The position numbers and the translations under genes are program-made. From positions 1-48,546 of the forward strand of contig NZ_NPKO01000022.1 in NCBI RefSeq assembly GCF_008329605.1: DNA of 48,546 nt, written 5' to 3'. Below the pieces are notes generated by a model, which made no database searches, was not told where the DNA came from, and was given only the letters and a program-made list of their open reading frames with translations. The stretch is from Mycolicibacterium sp. P9-64. GTDB taxonomy: Bacteria; Actinomycetota; Actinomycetes; Mycobacteriales; Mycobacteriaceae. Below, in pieces: positions 32,105 through 39,784 of this stretch (positions are counted from its first letter, which is position 1; the number at the start of each line of letters is the position of its first letter).

Positions 32105-33526
32105 CTAGGAGTCGAAGCCGAGACCGAGCGCATCCAGCGTGCGCAGCAATGCATTGCGTCGCCCCTCGGCGTGGTCGGCACGATCGAGTGACCAGCGGGT
32201 CGCCTGGATTCCGATGCTGGCCAACGGCTCGGGTGGAAACGGCAGCGGCTTCTTGCGGACCATCTCGAGCTCGGTGCGCGGCGTGTCCTTGCCTGAAAGC
32301 AGATCGAGGCAGACGTCGGCGGCGAACCGCGCCGCACCAACGCCGAGTCCGGTGAACCCGTTGACGTAGGCGACTCTTCCGTCACGGGCGAGGCCCCAAT
32401 GCGCACAGAACCGGGTGTTGGTGTCGATCGCCCCCGCCCACCGATGGCTGAACGTGACGTCGTCGAGTTGCGGGAAGGTGATGAAGAAGTGCTCGGCGAG
32501 CCGGCGGTAGGTGTCCGGCCGGTTCTCGTAGGCAGCGTCGACCTTGCGGCCGAAGTGGTAGATGGCGTCGTACCCGCCCCACACGATGCGGTTGTCCTCG
32601 GTGCGCCGGTAGTAGTGAAATTGGTTGGCGGAGTCGCCAATTCCCTGTCGGTTCGTCCAGCCGATGCGATCCATCTGGGCATCGGTGAGCGGTTCGGTCG
32701 CCAGCACGTAGTCGTACACGGGCACGGTGTGGAATCGGTTTCGTTTCAGCAGCGAGGTGAAGACGTTGGTGGCGAGCACGACCTGACGTGCCGTCACGAT
32801 CGCGCCCCCGGTGTCGACGCGCACCGCAACCCCGCCCGAGTCGAGCGATGCGGCGTTGGTGTGCTCGTAGATCCGCACGCCGGCTTCTGCGCACGCGCGG
32901 GAGAGTTCGAGCGCCAGCTTGGCCGGGTGCACGATCGCACACGTGTCGGCTTCGAACAGGGCAGCCCGATAGGTCGGCGAGTGGACCTCGTTCTGCACGT
33001 CCTCGGATGAGAGGAAGCGCCCCTCCCCCTCGTCCGCGGCCTCCTGCAGCCATTCCACCTGGTGCGGTTCGGTCGCGACGGCGAGCATCCCGCTGCGTTG
33101 CCACTCGACGTCGAGGCCGAGCCGCGCGATCTCGTCCTGCATGCCGTCGAGATTCTCGATGCCCATCTCGGTCAGACGGTCGATCTCGTTGGGCCAGCGC
33201 GTCTTTCCGTTCGCGTGGCCATGAGTGATGCTCGCCTCGACGAAACCGCCGTTGCGCCCAGAGGCGGCCCATCCGATGCGGTCTGCCTCGATCAGGACGA
33301 TGCGTTGATCCGGATTGCGCTGCGCGGCATGTAGTGCGGTCCACAGTCCGGTGTAGCCGCCGCCGACGACGAGCAGATCGCAGGTCGTCGAGCTCGACAG
33401 TCGCGGATACTCCGGACGAGCGATGTCGAGCCACATCGAACCCAAGCTGCTTGCAGCAAGCGACCGTTCAACGATCGTTGGATCCACATGGCCGTCGAAC
33501 ACCGTTTGCACGCTGCGGGCAATCAC
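32105..33526 (-). CDS. FAD-dependent amine/amino-acid oxidase-type enzyme (DAO family)
   Basis: 473 residues from GTG 33526. A short N-terminal region (VIARSVQTVFDGHVDPTIVE) precedes the FAD-binding motif CDLLVVGGGYTGLWTALHAA (about 49-68). The second part has RIGWAASGRNGGFVEASITH, AVRVDTGGAIVTARQVVLAT and the C-terminal FAD contact VNGFTGLGVGAARFAAD. This is the DAO family of glycine, sarcosine or gamma-glutamylputrescine oxidases; the substrate is not evident. It lies 11 bp after the erg3 stop, so they should be co-transcribed. The start is chosen because upstream in-frame residues would run into erg3; no strong ribosome site is seen. Confidence 0.83.
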   Translation of the reverse strand: MIARSVQTVFDGHVDPTIVERSLAASSLGSMWLDIARPEYPRLSSSTTCDLLVVGGGYTGLWTALHAAQRNPDQRIVLIEADRIGWAASGRNGGFVEASITHGHANGKTRWPNEIDRLTEMGIENLDGMQDEIARLGLDVEWQRSGMLAVATEPHQVEWLQEAADEGEGRFLSSEDVQNEVHSPTYRAALFEADTCAIVHPAKLALELSRACAEAGVRIYEHTNAASLDSGGVAVRVDTGGAIVTARQVVLATNVFTSLLKRNRFHTVPVYDYVLATEPLTDAQMDRIGWTNRQGIGDSANQFHYYRRTEDNRIVWGGYDAIYHFGRKVDAAYENRPDTYRRLAEHFFITFPQLDDVTFSHRWAGAIDTNTRFCAHWGLARDGRVAYVNGFTGLGVGAARFAADVCLDLLSGKDTPRTELEMVRKKPLPFPPEPLASIGIQATRWSLDRADHAEGRRNALLRTLDALGLGFDS

Positions 33527-33537
33527 ATCGCGGAAGA

Positions 33538-34488
33538 CTACCCGGTCATGGGCGCAGGAACGTCGGGTTGCACGGGCTGCCGCGGTGTCCAGCCCGGCGG
33601 CCCGAAGGTGTAGCCGAACCGGTCGCGCCACCGGCGGGCGTGGCGAACGTCGCGGGCGATGGCAACGTACTCGTGGGTCTGCAGCCGCCACACGTTGTAG
33701 GTGTCGACCTGCTTGGTCAGCCCGTAGTGCGGCCGCGACGTCTCAGGGGCGAAGCTGCCGAACAGCCGATCCCACAGGATCAGGATGCCCCCGTAGTTCT
33801 TGTCGAGGTACTGCTGGTCCATGCCGTGGTGCACACGGTGATGCGACGGCGTGTTGAACACGAATTCGATTGGTCGCCAGAGTTTTCCGATGCGTTCGGT
33901 GTGAATCCAGAACTGATAGACGAGGTTGATCGAGAAGCTGACGAACACCATCCACGGCGGGACGCCGAACAGCGGCAACAGCGCCCGCAGGAAGACGTCA
34001 CCGCTGATGTTCCACTTCTGCCGCAGTGCGGTGGCGAAGTTGAAGTACTGGCTGGAGTGGTGGGCCTGATGGGTCGCCCAGACGATCCGAACCCGATGGG
34101 CCATCCGGTGATAGAAGTAGTAGAGAAGGTCGACGCCGAGGATCGCGATGACCCACGTGTACCACTTCGTGGCAGGCAGATGCCATGGCGCCACGTAGAC
34201 GTACAGGGCCACGTAGCAGAGCAGTGCGATGCCGTTGAGCAGGCCGCTGGTGCCGATCGACACCACGCCCATCCAGATGCTCGCCCATGCGTCGGGCTTG
34301 AGGTAGGCGCCAGCGGGCGCCTGCTCGGCGACGCCGTGCTGAAGCTCGGTGTGCGCGAGTTTGCGCGCCGCCGCCCACTCGATGATCAACAGCACCAGGA
34401 AGAACGGCACTGCGTACATCACCGGGTCGTGCATCAGCGGCGGCAGCACATCCGAGAGAAACCTCGAGAATGCATTCGACCAGTCCAC
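33538..34488 (-). CDS. erg3: Membrane-bound sterol desaturase/fatty acid hydroxylase family (Erg3)
   Basis: 316 residues from GTG 34488, with CGGAGG 7 nt upstream. The three iron-binding histidine clusters of the family are present: HRMAH (127-131), HQAHH (140-144) and HHRVHH (216-221). Hydrophobic segments surround them (MYAVPFFLVLLIIEW; GTSGLLNGIALLCYVALYVY). These di-iron membrane enzymes add or remove double bonds or hydroxyls in sterols, alkyl lipids or fatty acids. Rv1814 (erg3, 300 aa) is the positional ortholog. The substrate in mycobacteria is uncertain since they do not make ergosterol. An upstream in-frame codon at 34548 adds 20 residues without a better ribosome site. Confidence 0.9.
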   Translation of the reverse strand: MDWSNAFSRFLSDVLPPLMHDPVMYAVPFFLVLLIIEWAAARKLAHTELQHGVAEQAPAGAYLKPDAWASIWMGVVSIGTSGLLNGIALLCYVALYVYVAPWHLPATKWYTWVIAILGVDLLYYFYHRMAHRVRIVWATHQAHHSSQYFNFATALRQKWNISGDVFLRALLPLFGVPPWMVFVSFSINLVYQFWIHTERIGKLWRPIEFVFNTPSHHRVHHGMDQQYLDKNYGGILILWDRLFGSFAPETSRPHYGLTKQVDTYNVWRLQTHEYVAIARDVRHARRWRDRFGYTFGPPGWTPRQPVQPDVPAPMTG

Positions 34489-34522
34489 GTCGACACCTCC
34501 GAAGGCAGCGTAACCCGTCGGG

Positions 34523-36085
34523 TCAGCGGAAACTGAGCACGTCGTCACCCCATGCCGCCCGCAACGTGCGATCGGGGTCGTCCACCACGGTGTCCTGCTT
34601 GTCGATCACCAGGGTGGCCCGGTCATCTCGCCGGTATGGCCGCCAATCCGGCTCGCCTGCCGGCCCGGTTGGTTTGCCAGAAACGGCGAAGTTGCGCCAC
34701 CTGGCCCGCATCCGCTCCGAGACCGCGGCACCCGCCTTCAGCCCGCCGAGCTTGAAGGTCGGGTCCTTGGGTCCTGCCACCAGGTTGCCCCACACGTAGG
34801 GCAGTTCGGTCGCGTGTGCGGCGCCAAGGCGCAGCAGTCGCAGCATCGGCGTCGCCCAGTCGAACCGGTACACGTAGACCGGTGCGACGGTGGCATGCCC
34901 CTCGGCCATCCAGATCGACGGCATCCGGAAGCCGAGGTCACGTGCCACGCCCATGCCGGGCGTCTTTCCCCGGCCGCGGTAGGTGGCACCCAACTCCTGC
35001 TCCGTGGGCAGTTGCAGCCCGGGCTGTTCGGACGCGATCTCGGCGAACATCGCCTTGATGGCCTGCGGCGTGATCGGCAGCAGCGGCGACTTCATGAACC
35101 GGAAGAGCGCCGCCTCGTGCTTGTTCGTGCCGATCAGCACGGGCACGGCGTGGGTACGGCCGGCCCGTGCCACCTCGACGGGGTAGTCGGGCACGACGTC
35201 GCCGTCGACGATCGGCGCGAAGGCCAGCGTGCCCGGTGTACGCAACGGGACCTCGTCGAACACCCGCTTGGACGCCGCGAGCACCGCGGCGGTCGGCGCG
35301 GCGGCCAGTCCGGCGGCATCGTCGACGCCCAGCGCGGCGAGGAACTGCTCGGCGACCACACGTGATCGGGCGGCATCGTAGATCGACGTCGCGGGTGAGC
35401 TCTGGGCGATGGCGGCCGAAAATAGCCCTGCCGCAGCAGGACTGGCGAGCAGCGTCGTGACCATGCCGGCCCCTGCCGACTCGCCGAACAGGGTGACCCG
35501 CCCGGGATCGCCACCGAAGGCCGCGGCGTTGTCGCGGACCCAGTTCAGCGCGAACAGCACGTCGCGCAGCCCCAGGTTGGTCTCGAACGTCGACGTCGGC
35601 GTCGAGAACGGCGATAGGTCGAGGAAGCCGAGCGCGCCCAGCCGGTAGTTCACGGTGACGACCACGACGTCACCGCCCGCGGCGAGCGCCCGCCCGTGAT
35701 ACAGCGGCTGCGCCGACGACCCGAGGATGTAGGCGCCGCCGTGCACCCACACCATCACGGGCTTGCCGTCGCCCGGCGCGGTATCCGACGACGCCCACAC
35801 GTTCAGCGTCAGGCAATCGTCGCCCTGTGGAGCGCCGAGGTCGATCGGTATCCGGGGATCGGTCGGTTGCGGGCATGCCTGCCCGACGCGGGTGGCGTCG
35901 GCGGGTTCGGTCCATCGCGCGGGCGGTTGCGGTGCGCGCCAGCGCAGCCCGCCAATGGGAGGCGCAGCGTAGCGAATCCCCTTCCATGCCTTGACCGTTC
36001 CATCATCGATGCCGCGCACGGGCCCGTACGCGGTGTCGACGACTGGGTGCCCGCCCAGCTGCCCGGCGCACTGTTCGGCCGTCAC
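34523..36085 (-). CDS. Type B carboxylesterase
   Basis: 520 residues of the alpha/beta-hydrolase carboxylesterase B family. The nucleophile is Ser203 in VTLFGESAGAGMV; the oxyanion hole is MVWVHGGAYILGSS. A later acidic residue in IGTNKHEAALF and His in GAAHATELPYVWGN should complete the triad. N-terminal GPVRGIDDGTVKAWKGIRYA is diagnostic for the family. It hydrolyses esters of lipids or xenobiotics; no signal peptide is seen, so it is likely cytosolic. I used GTG 36085, which overlaps a 19-codon ORF as GTGA; the reading open from 36160 begins with a TTG inside the presumed ribosome site. 34 bp before erg3. Confidence 0.85.
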   Translation of the reverse strand: MTAEQCAGQLGGHPVVDTAYGPVRGIDDGTVKAWKGIRYAAPPIGGLRWRAPQPPARWTEPADATRVGQACPQPTDPRIPIDLGAPQGDDCLTLNVWASSDTAPGDGKPVMVWVHGGAYILGSSAQPLYHGRALAAGGDVVVVTVNYRLGALGFLDLSPFSTPTSTFETNLGLRDVLFALNWVRDNAAAFGGDPGRVTLFGESAGAGMVTTLLASPAAAGLFSAAIAQSSPATSIYDAARSRVVAEQFLAALGVDDAAGLAAAPTAAVLAASKRVFDEVPLRTPGTLAFAPIVDGDVVPDYPVEVARAGRTHAVPVLIGTNKHEAALFRFMKSPLLPITPQAIKAMFAEIASEQPGLQLPTEQELGATYRGRGKTPGMGVARDLGFRMPSIWMAEGHATVAPVYVYRFDWATPMLRLLRLGAAHATELPYVWGNLVAGPKDPTFKLGGLKAGAAVSERMRARWRNFAVSGKPTGPAGEPDWRPYRRDDRATLVIDKQDTVVDDPDRTLRAAWGDDVLSFR

Positions 36086-36141
36086 CTGCTCGCGCTGCCC
36101 AGGGCCGCTGCTCGGTCGTCGAGCGAGAAGCCGTCCATCAT
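36082..36141 (-). CDS. 19-codon ORF overlapping the esterase start
   Basis: Minus-strand ATG-ATG at 36141 follows AGGGAAGGAG by 6 nt, a strong ribosome site. It encodes MMDGFSLDDRAAALGSASR and its TGA (36084-36082) overlaps the esterase GTG as GTGA. Alternatively this is the true esterase N-terminus split by a one-base frameshift, since the peptide is unremarkable and no ribosome site of comparable quality lies before GTG 36085. Confidence 0.4.
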   Translation of the reverse strand: MMDGFSLDDRAAALGSASR

Positions 36142-36256
36142 GTCGTGCTCCTTCCCTCAATCCTGCCTGCGTCGAGCGCCATTTGTGACCAGGCTACGCG
36201 CGGCCTCGACAACCCCTGTGAGCTGTGGCTTTCGCCGATCGGGCACGGCGGTCGGC

Positions 36257-36262
36257 TAGCTT
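36257..36262 (+). promoter_or_regulatory. Leaderless promoter -10 of the SMR pair
   Basis: TAGCTT followed by 6 nt (TGAGCA) and GTG 36269. On the opposite strand TAGCCT (36196-36191) is a candidate -10 for the esterase transcript. The two promoters share this 107-bp divergent gap. Confidence 0.5.
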
Positions 36263-36268
36263 TGAGCA

Positions 36269-36613
36269 GTGCGAAAGTGGGTGCTGCTGAGCGCAGCCAT
36301 CACCATCGAGGTGGCGGCAACGCTGTCTCTGCGGGCGTCACGAGACCATTGGGCGTGGCTGGTCGTGGTCGTCGCCGGTTACGTCGGCGCGTTCGTGCTG
36401 CTGACCCTGGTGCTTCGCGCAGGCGTGCCGATCGGGGTGACCTATGGCATCTGGGGTGCGCTCGGCACCGCAGGTACCGCCGTGCTGGCCGCGGTGATCT
36501 TCGGTGACCCCTTCACGTGGGCCATCGTGATGGGCATCGGGTTGATCATCGCGGGGGTGCTCCTGATCGAGATCGGGTCGCAGCGGGCGACCGCGGCCAA
36601 GACGACACCGTGA
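36269..36613 (+). CDS. SMR-family multidrug efflux subunit A
   Basis: 114 residues with four transmembrane helices: VLLSAAITIEVAATLSLRAS, WLVVVVAGYVGAFVLLTLVL, GVTYGIWGALGTAGTAVLAA and VMGIGLIIAGVLLIEIGSQR. The essential proton/drug-binding glutamate Glu14 sits at the same position as in EmrE. SMR proteins export cationic drugs or biocides across the plasma membrane. GTG 36269 lies 6 nt after TAGCTT, so translation is probably leaderless. Its TGA (36611-36613) overlaps the ATG of subunit B as TGATG. A divergent esterase is the neighbour. Confidence 0.92.
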   Translation: MRKWVLLSAAITIEVAATLSLRASRDHWAWLVVVVAGYVGAFVLLTLVLRAGVPIGVTYGIWGALGTAGTAVLAAVIFGDPFTWAIVMGIGLIIAGVLLIEIGSQRATAAKTTP

Positions 36614-36936
36614 TGTGGCTGGCGCTGGCCGGCGCAATCCTCGTCGAGGTCATCGCGACGCTGTCCCTGCGAGCTTCTGAGGGCTTCCGGAAGAAGGCGT
36701 GGATAGTCCCCGTCGCCCTCGGCTACGTGGCGTCGTTCTATCTCCTGTGGGTGTCGCTGTCGCTGGGCATGCCCGTTGGCGTTGCCTACGGCGTCTGGAC
36801 TGCGTGTGGCGTCGCGCTGGTCGCGATCATCGCCCGATTCGTGTTCTCCGAACCGCTGACCTGGCTGATGGGCGCAGGCATCGCCCTCATCGTTGCCGGC
36901 GTGCTGACCATCGAGATGAGCGGTGCGGTGCACTGA
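36613..36936 (+). CDS. SMR-family multidrug efflux subunit B
   Basis: 107 residues, overlapping subunit A as TGATG, with the same four-helix layout: WLALAGAILVEVIATLSLRA with Glu12, IVPVALGYVASFYLLWVSLS, GVAYGVWTACGVALVAIIAR and IALIVAGVLTIEMSG. Two overlapped SMR genes of different sequence usually form a heterodimer with fixed orientation (as EbrAB or YkkCD), which I infer here. The gene's last 50 bp overlap the end of the convergent MFS gene on the other strand. The GAVH tail closes it. Confidence 0.92.
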   Translation: MWLALAGAILVEVIATLSLRASEGFRKKAWIVPVALGYVASFYLLWVSLSLGMPVGVAYGVWTACGVALVAIIARFVFSEPLTWLMGAGIALIVAGVLTIEMSGAVH

Positions 36937-38110
36937 GCACTCCGGTCAGTGCCATCGCTGCAAGGCCGGCGACGGGAACGATCAGCAGCCCGATGCGCAC
37001 GCTGGTGGCGTCGGCGACGACCCCGACGATGATCGGGGACATCAGGAATCCGACCCGGCACAACCACGTCACGATCGTCAGGCCCGTGCCCGGCCGCAGC
37101 CCCTTCACGCGATCGGCCCCGTGCATGGCCGCCGGAATCAGGGTGGCGCTGCCGAAGCCTGCGGCGGCGAATCCCGCGATGGTCGCGGGCAGGCTCGGGA
37201 ATGCCAGCGCAGCGCCCATTCCCGCGGCGGCGATCAGCCCGCCGACGCGAGCCACCGAGCGCTCACCGAATCGGTCCACCAGCCGGTCACCGAAGAACCG
37301 CCCGATGAACTGAAAACTGACGAGCGCGATGTAGCCGAACGCGGCGATTGCGGCAGGTGTGTGCAGGCTGTCCCGCAGATACACCGTCGCCCAGGAACTT
37401 CCGGCGTCCTCGATGGCGGCGCCTGCGATCGCGATACCCACCAACGCGGCCAGCACCCCGTAGACGCCGAGGCCGATCTTCGCGCCGTCGGCCGTTCCCG
37501 CTGCGGGATGGTCGTCGTGGTCGGGGCCGCGGAGCAGGAACGGGTAGGCGATCAGGACCACCGCGCTGAAGAGCACGCCGGAGAACGCCAGGTGCACACC
37601 GCGCGGGACGTGTAGCGCGATGGCAGCCGCACCCATCAGCCCGCCGCTGATGGCGCCGACCGACCAGACCGCGTGCAAGGAGTTGATGATCGATCGGCCG
37701 TAGTTGCGCTGCACCCGCAGACCGTGCGCGTTCTGCGCGACGTCGGTGACGGAGTCTGCCGCTCCCCCGACGAAGAGCGCGGCGGCGAAGAGCACCGGCG
37801 ACGGGGCGATCGCGGCGACGAAGACGAACATCGCTATCCCGAGCGTGGCGATCACGGCGATCCGCGACGAGTTGAAGCGGCGGATCAACGCGCCCGCGGT
37901 CAGTCCGGAGACCAACGCGCCCGCGGAGAACGCGGCAACCGCCGCTCCGTACGTCGCGTTGGACAGCCCCAGATCGGTCTTGATCTCGGGAAACCGCGGC
38001 AGCATGTTGGCGTAGATCGCCCCGTTGGTGAGGAACAGCGCGGCGGTAGCCACCCTGGCTCGACGGTCTCTTGTCGCGGCGGGAACGTCGTCGAGCCGTC
38101 CGGGCGCCAT
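36887..38110 (-). CDS. Major facilitator superfamily transporter
   Basis: 407 residues with about 12 hydrophobic helices, from TAALFLTNGAIYANMLPRFP to GLLIVPVAGLAAMALTGVLS. Family loops such as GFGSATLIPAAMHGADRV and GVYGVLAALVGIAIAGAA are visible; the substrate cannot be read. It belongs to the small-molecule/sugar-efflux-like group of MFS. Start ATG 38110 has TAACCT (38124-38119) 8 nt upstream and no ribosome site, so it may be near-leaderless. Its C-terminal RSSRWSARRQR is encoded antisense to the end of SMR subunit B, a 50-bp convergent overlap. It lies 21 bp after the SDR stop. Confidence 0.85.
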   Translation of the reverse strand: MAPGRLDDVPAATRDRRARVATAALFLTNGAIYANMLPRFPEIKTDLGLSNATYGAAVAAFSAGALVSGLTAGALIRRFNSSRIAVIATLGIAMFVFVAAIAPSPVLFAAALFVGGAADSVTDVAQNAHGLRVQRNYGRSIINSLHAVWSVGAISGGLMGAAAIALHVPRGVHLAFSGVLFSAVVLIAYPFLLRGPDHDDHPAAGTADGAKIGLGVYGVLAALVGIAIAGAAIEDAGSSWATVYLRDSLHTPAAIAAFGYIALVSFQFIGRFFGDRLVDRFGERSVARVGGLIAAAGMGAALAFPSLPATIAGFAAAGFGSATLIPAAMHGADRVKGLRPGTGLTIVTWLCRVGFLMSPIIVGVVADATSVRIGLLIVPVAGLAAMALTGVLSAPHRSSRWSARRQR

Positions 38111-38131
38111 GGGGCCCGAGGTTACCGGCCG

Positions 38132-39061
38132 CTATGGGACGGGCGTCAGCAGCCGCTCGCTGGTCTCCCACAGATCGAGCGCCTTGTCGGGGTCGTATGA
38201 ATCGGCCGACGAACGGATCTGGCGCGCGCCCTCGAAGTACGCGCCGGTGACACCGTCGAATTGGGGGTCGCCTGCCAACGCCGCCAGGCGGCGCCCCGAC
38301 GCCCGCGTGCTGTTGACGTTGGGCAGAACGCGGAGTGCGGGAAACAGGTACCGCCAGGCCCAACGTCCAATCGGTGAATAGTCGCGCGCCAGACCGGATC
38401 CGGGCATCAAACCCGGGTCGAATGCGGTGACCGTGATGCCGCGCTGCCCCTGGCCTAGCCTGCGGTCGAGCTCATAGGCGAACAGCACGTTGCACAACTT
38501 CGAAGTGGTGTACCTGCGGCGGCCGCCTACCGAGTCGCCCTGCGGGTGGGCCAACTCGGCGGCCGTGCCGTAGTGCGGGTTCGGCATGCCCGTGTGCTTG
38601 GCAGGGTCGTGGGTGCCGCTGCTGACCACGACGATCCGCGCCGGGTCGGCCAGTTCGTCGAGGAGGCTCCGCACCAGCGCGAAGTGACCGAGGTGGTTGA
38701 CGCCGAAGGTCATCTCGACGCCGTCGGCCGTCAGCTCCGTGCCGGACACCACCTGCACGCCGGCGTTGCACACGATGGCGTGCAGCGGCGGGAGATCGGC
38801 CCCGCGAAATGTGTCTGCGAAGGCGTGCACCGACTGCAACGACGCAAGGTCCACCTCGAGCACCGTGCACCGTTCGGGTGCGCCGAGTTGGGCCACGGCT
38901 TCGGCTCCCCTGGCTGGGCTGCGCACTGCGAGTACGACGTGCCACGAAGGATCCGCATTCAGCAGTGCCCGTGCGCATTCCAGGCCGAGGCCTGCGCTGG
39001 CACCGGTGATGATGGCGGTTCTGGTCATTCCCCCGTCGCTTCGCTCGCTATGGGTATTCAT
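38132..39061 (-). CDS. Short-chain dehydrogenase/reductase
   Basis: 309 residues from ATG 39061 (298 from the internal ATG 39028). The NAD(P) motif TGASAGLGLECARALL is near the start, NHLGHFALVRS and the catalytic YTTSKLCN (YxxxK) follow; Ser is in VVVSSGTHD. It resembles the retinol/protochlorophyllide-reductase-like SDRs. ATG 39061 has GGAGG 4 nt upstream and overlaps the TetR stop as ATGA. The 11 residues between the two ATGs (MNTHSERSDGG) are encoded by the dispersed repeat at 39031-39052, so the real family N-terminus is MTRTAIITG and the extension was added by the repeat. Co-transcribed with the TetR gene upstream. Confidence 0.88.
   Translation of the reverse strand: MNTHSERSDGGMTRTAIITGASAGLGLECARALLNADPSWHVVLAVRSPARGAEAVAQLGAPERCTVLEVDLASLQSVHAFADTFRGADLPPLHAIVCNAGVQVVSGTELTADGVEMTFGVNHLGHFALVRSLLDELADPARIVVVSSGTHDPAKHTGMPNPHYGTAAELAHPQGDSVGGRRRYTTSKLCNVLFAYELDRRLGQGQRGITVTAFDPGLMPGSGLARDYSPIGRWAWRYLFPALRVLPNVNSTRASGRRLAALAGDPQFDGVTGAYFEGARQIRSSADSYDPDKALDLWETSERLLTPVP
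39031..39052. repeat. Dispersed GCGAGCGAAGCGAC repeat, copy 3
   Basis: Forward CCCCGTCGCTTCGCTCGCTA, whose reverse complement carries the GCGAGCGAAGCGACGGGG core shared with copies at 1791-1814 and 7548-7570. It lies across the SDR N-terminus and inserts residues HSERSDGG in frame. Confidence 0.6.
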
Positions 39062-39666
39062 TTCTCCTCCAAGAGAATCGGAATCAATGCGGTCACCGTT
39101 TGGTAGAGCCGCCGGTACATGCGCGCGACGTCGGTCGTGTCGGGTTCTAGGTGTTCGGCAAGGAAGATGCCGTCGGACATCGCGGTGGCGACGGCTGCGA
39201 GTTCAGCCACGACGTGCTCGGCCTTCGCCGATGGCACGTCGTCGGGGATCAGCGACGCGATGGCGTGGCGAAAGCCCGCGATGGCCCGGTCGCGGACCCG
39301 GCGAATCACTTCGGCGACCGCCGGGTCGTCTCTGCGCTCCAACGACAGCAGGAGGAACAGTCGCAGGAACAGGGGGTGTTGCTCCTGCTGCTCCGTCACG
39401 GCCGCCAGCTGTCGTTCGACGTCGGCCTCGGTGGGAATCGCCGCGAAGTATCGCTCGGCACCGCGCTCCATGACCGCGGCGAGCACGCCTTCCTTCGAGC
39501 CGAAGTGCCAGTAGATGGAGCTCGCAGGCAGCCCGCACGCCTTGCGGAGGTCGCTGATCGAGGTCGCGGCGTAGCCCTTGGTGGCCATCAGGCGTTCGGT
39601 GGCATCGAGGATGAGCTCACGCGACTGCTCACCCTGCTCTTGCTTCTTGGTCAATGGGACCGTCAC
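39058..39666 (-). CDS. TetR/AcrR-family regulator of the SDR gene
   Basis: 202 residues from GTG 39666, with GAGGGGA 4 nt upstream. The helix-turn-helix is TKGYAATSISDLRKACGLPA then SSIYWHFGSKEGVLAAVMER (about 29-67). The C-terminal part (about 75-200) includes LFLRLFLLLSLERRDDPAVA and AMSDGIFLAEHLEP. It is a one-component regulator; the ligand is not visible. Its stop overlaps the SDR start, so it likely regulates its own operon with SDR and perhaps MFS. A TACCCT -10 (39705-39700) and the adjoining palindrome TTACATACGTAA fit autoregulation. Longer in-frame starts (to 39786) cross the promoter. Confidence 0.88.
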   Translation of the reverse strand: MTVPLTKKQEQGEQSRELILDATERLMATKGYAATSISDLRKACGLPASSIYWHFGSKEGVLAAVMERGAERYFAAIPTEADVERQLAAVTEQQEQHPLFLRLFLLLSLERRDDPAVAEVIRRVRDRAIAGFRHAIASLIPDDVPSAKAEHVVAELAAVATAMSDGIFLAEHLEPDTTDVARMYRRLYQTVTALIPILLEEK

Positions 39667-39688
39667 GGCTTCCCCTCTGTAAGGATTG

Positions 39689-39700
39689 TTACATACGTAA
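39689..39700. promoter_or_regulatory. Candidate operator TTACATACGTAA between TetR and malQ
   Basis: A 12-bp imperfect palindrome (10 of 12 positions symmetric) directly downstream of the TACCCT -10 of the TetR gene, around its predicted start of transcription. Likely an autoregulatory site; it lies 84 bp from malQ. Confidence 0.4.
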
Positions 39701-39784
39701 GGGTACACGTTCGTCGCGGAGATTCGAGCCGTCGCGCGTCGACCGGGCACGCATACCCGAGCCACAACCGGCAAGATCTTCACC

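Noticed and set aside
33334..34536. 400-codon frame opposite erg3
   Set aside because: Antisense to erg3, whose three His clusters are intact; product has no domain.
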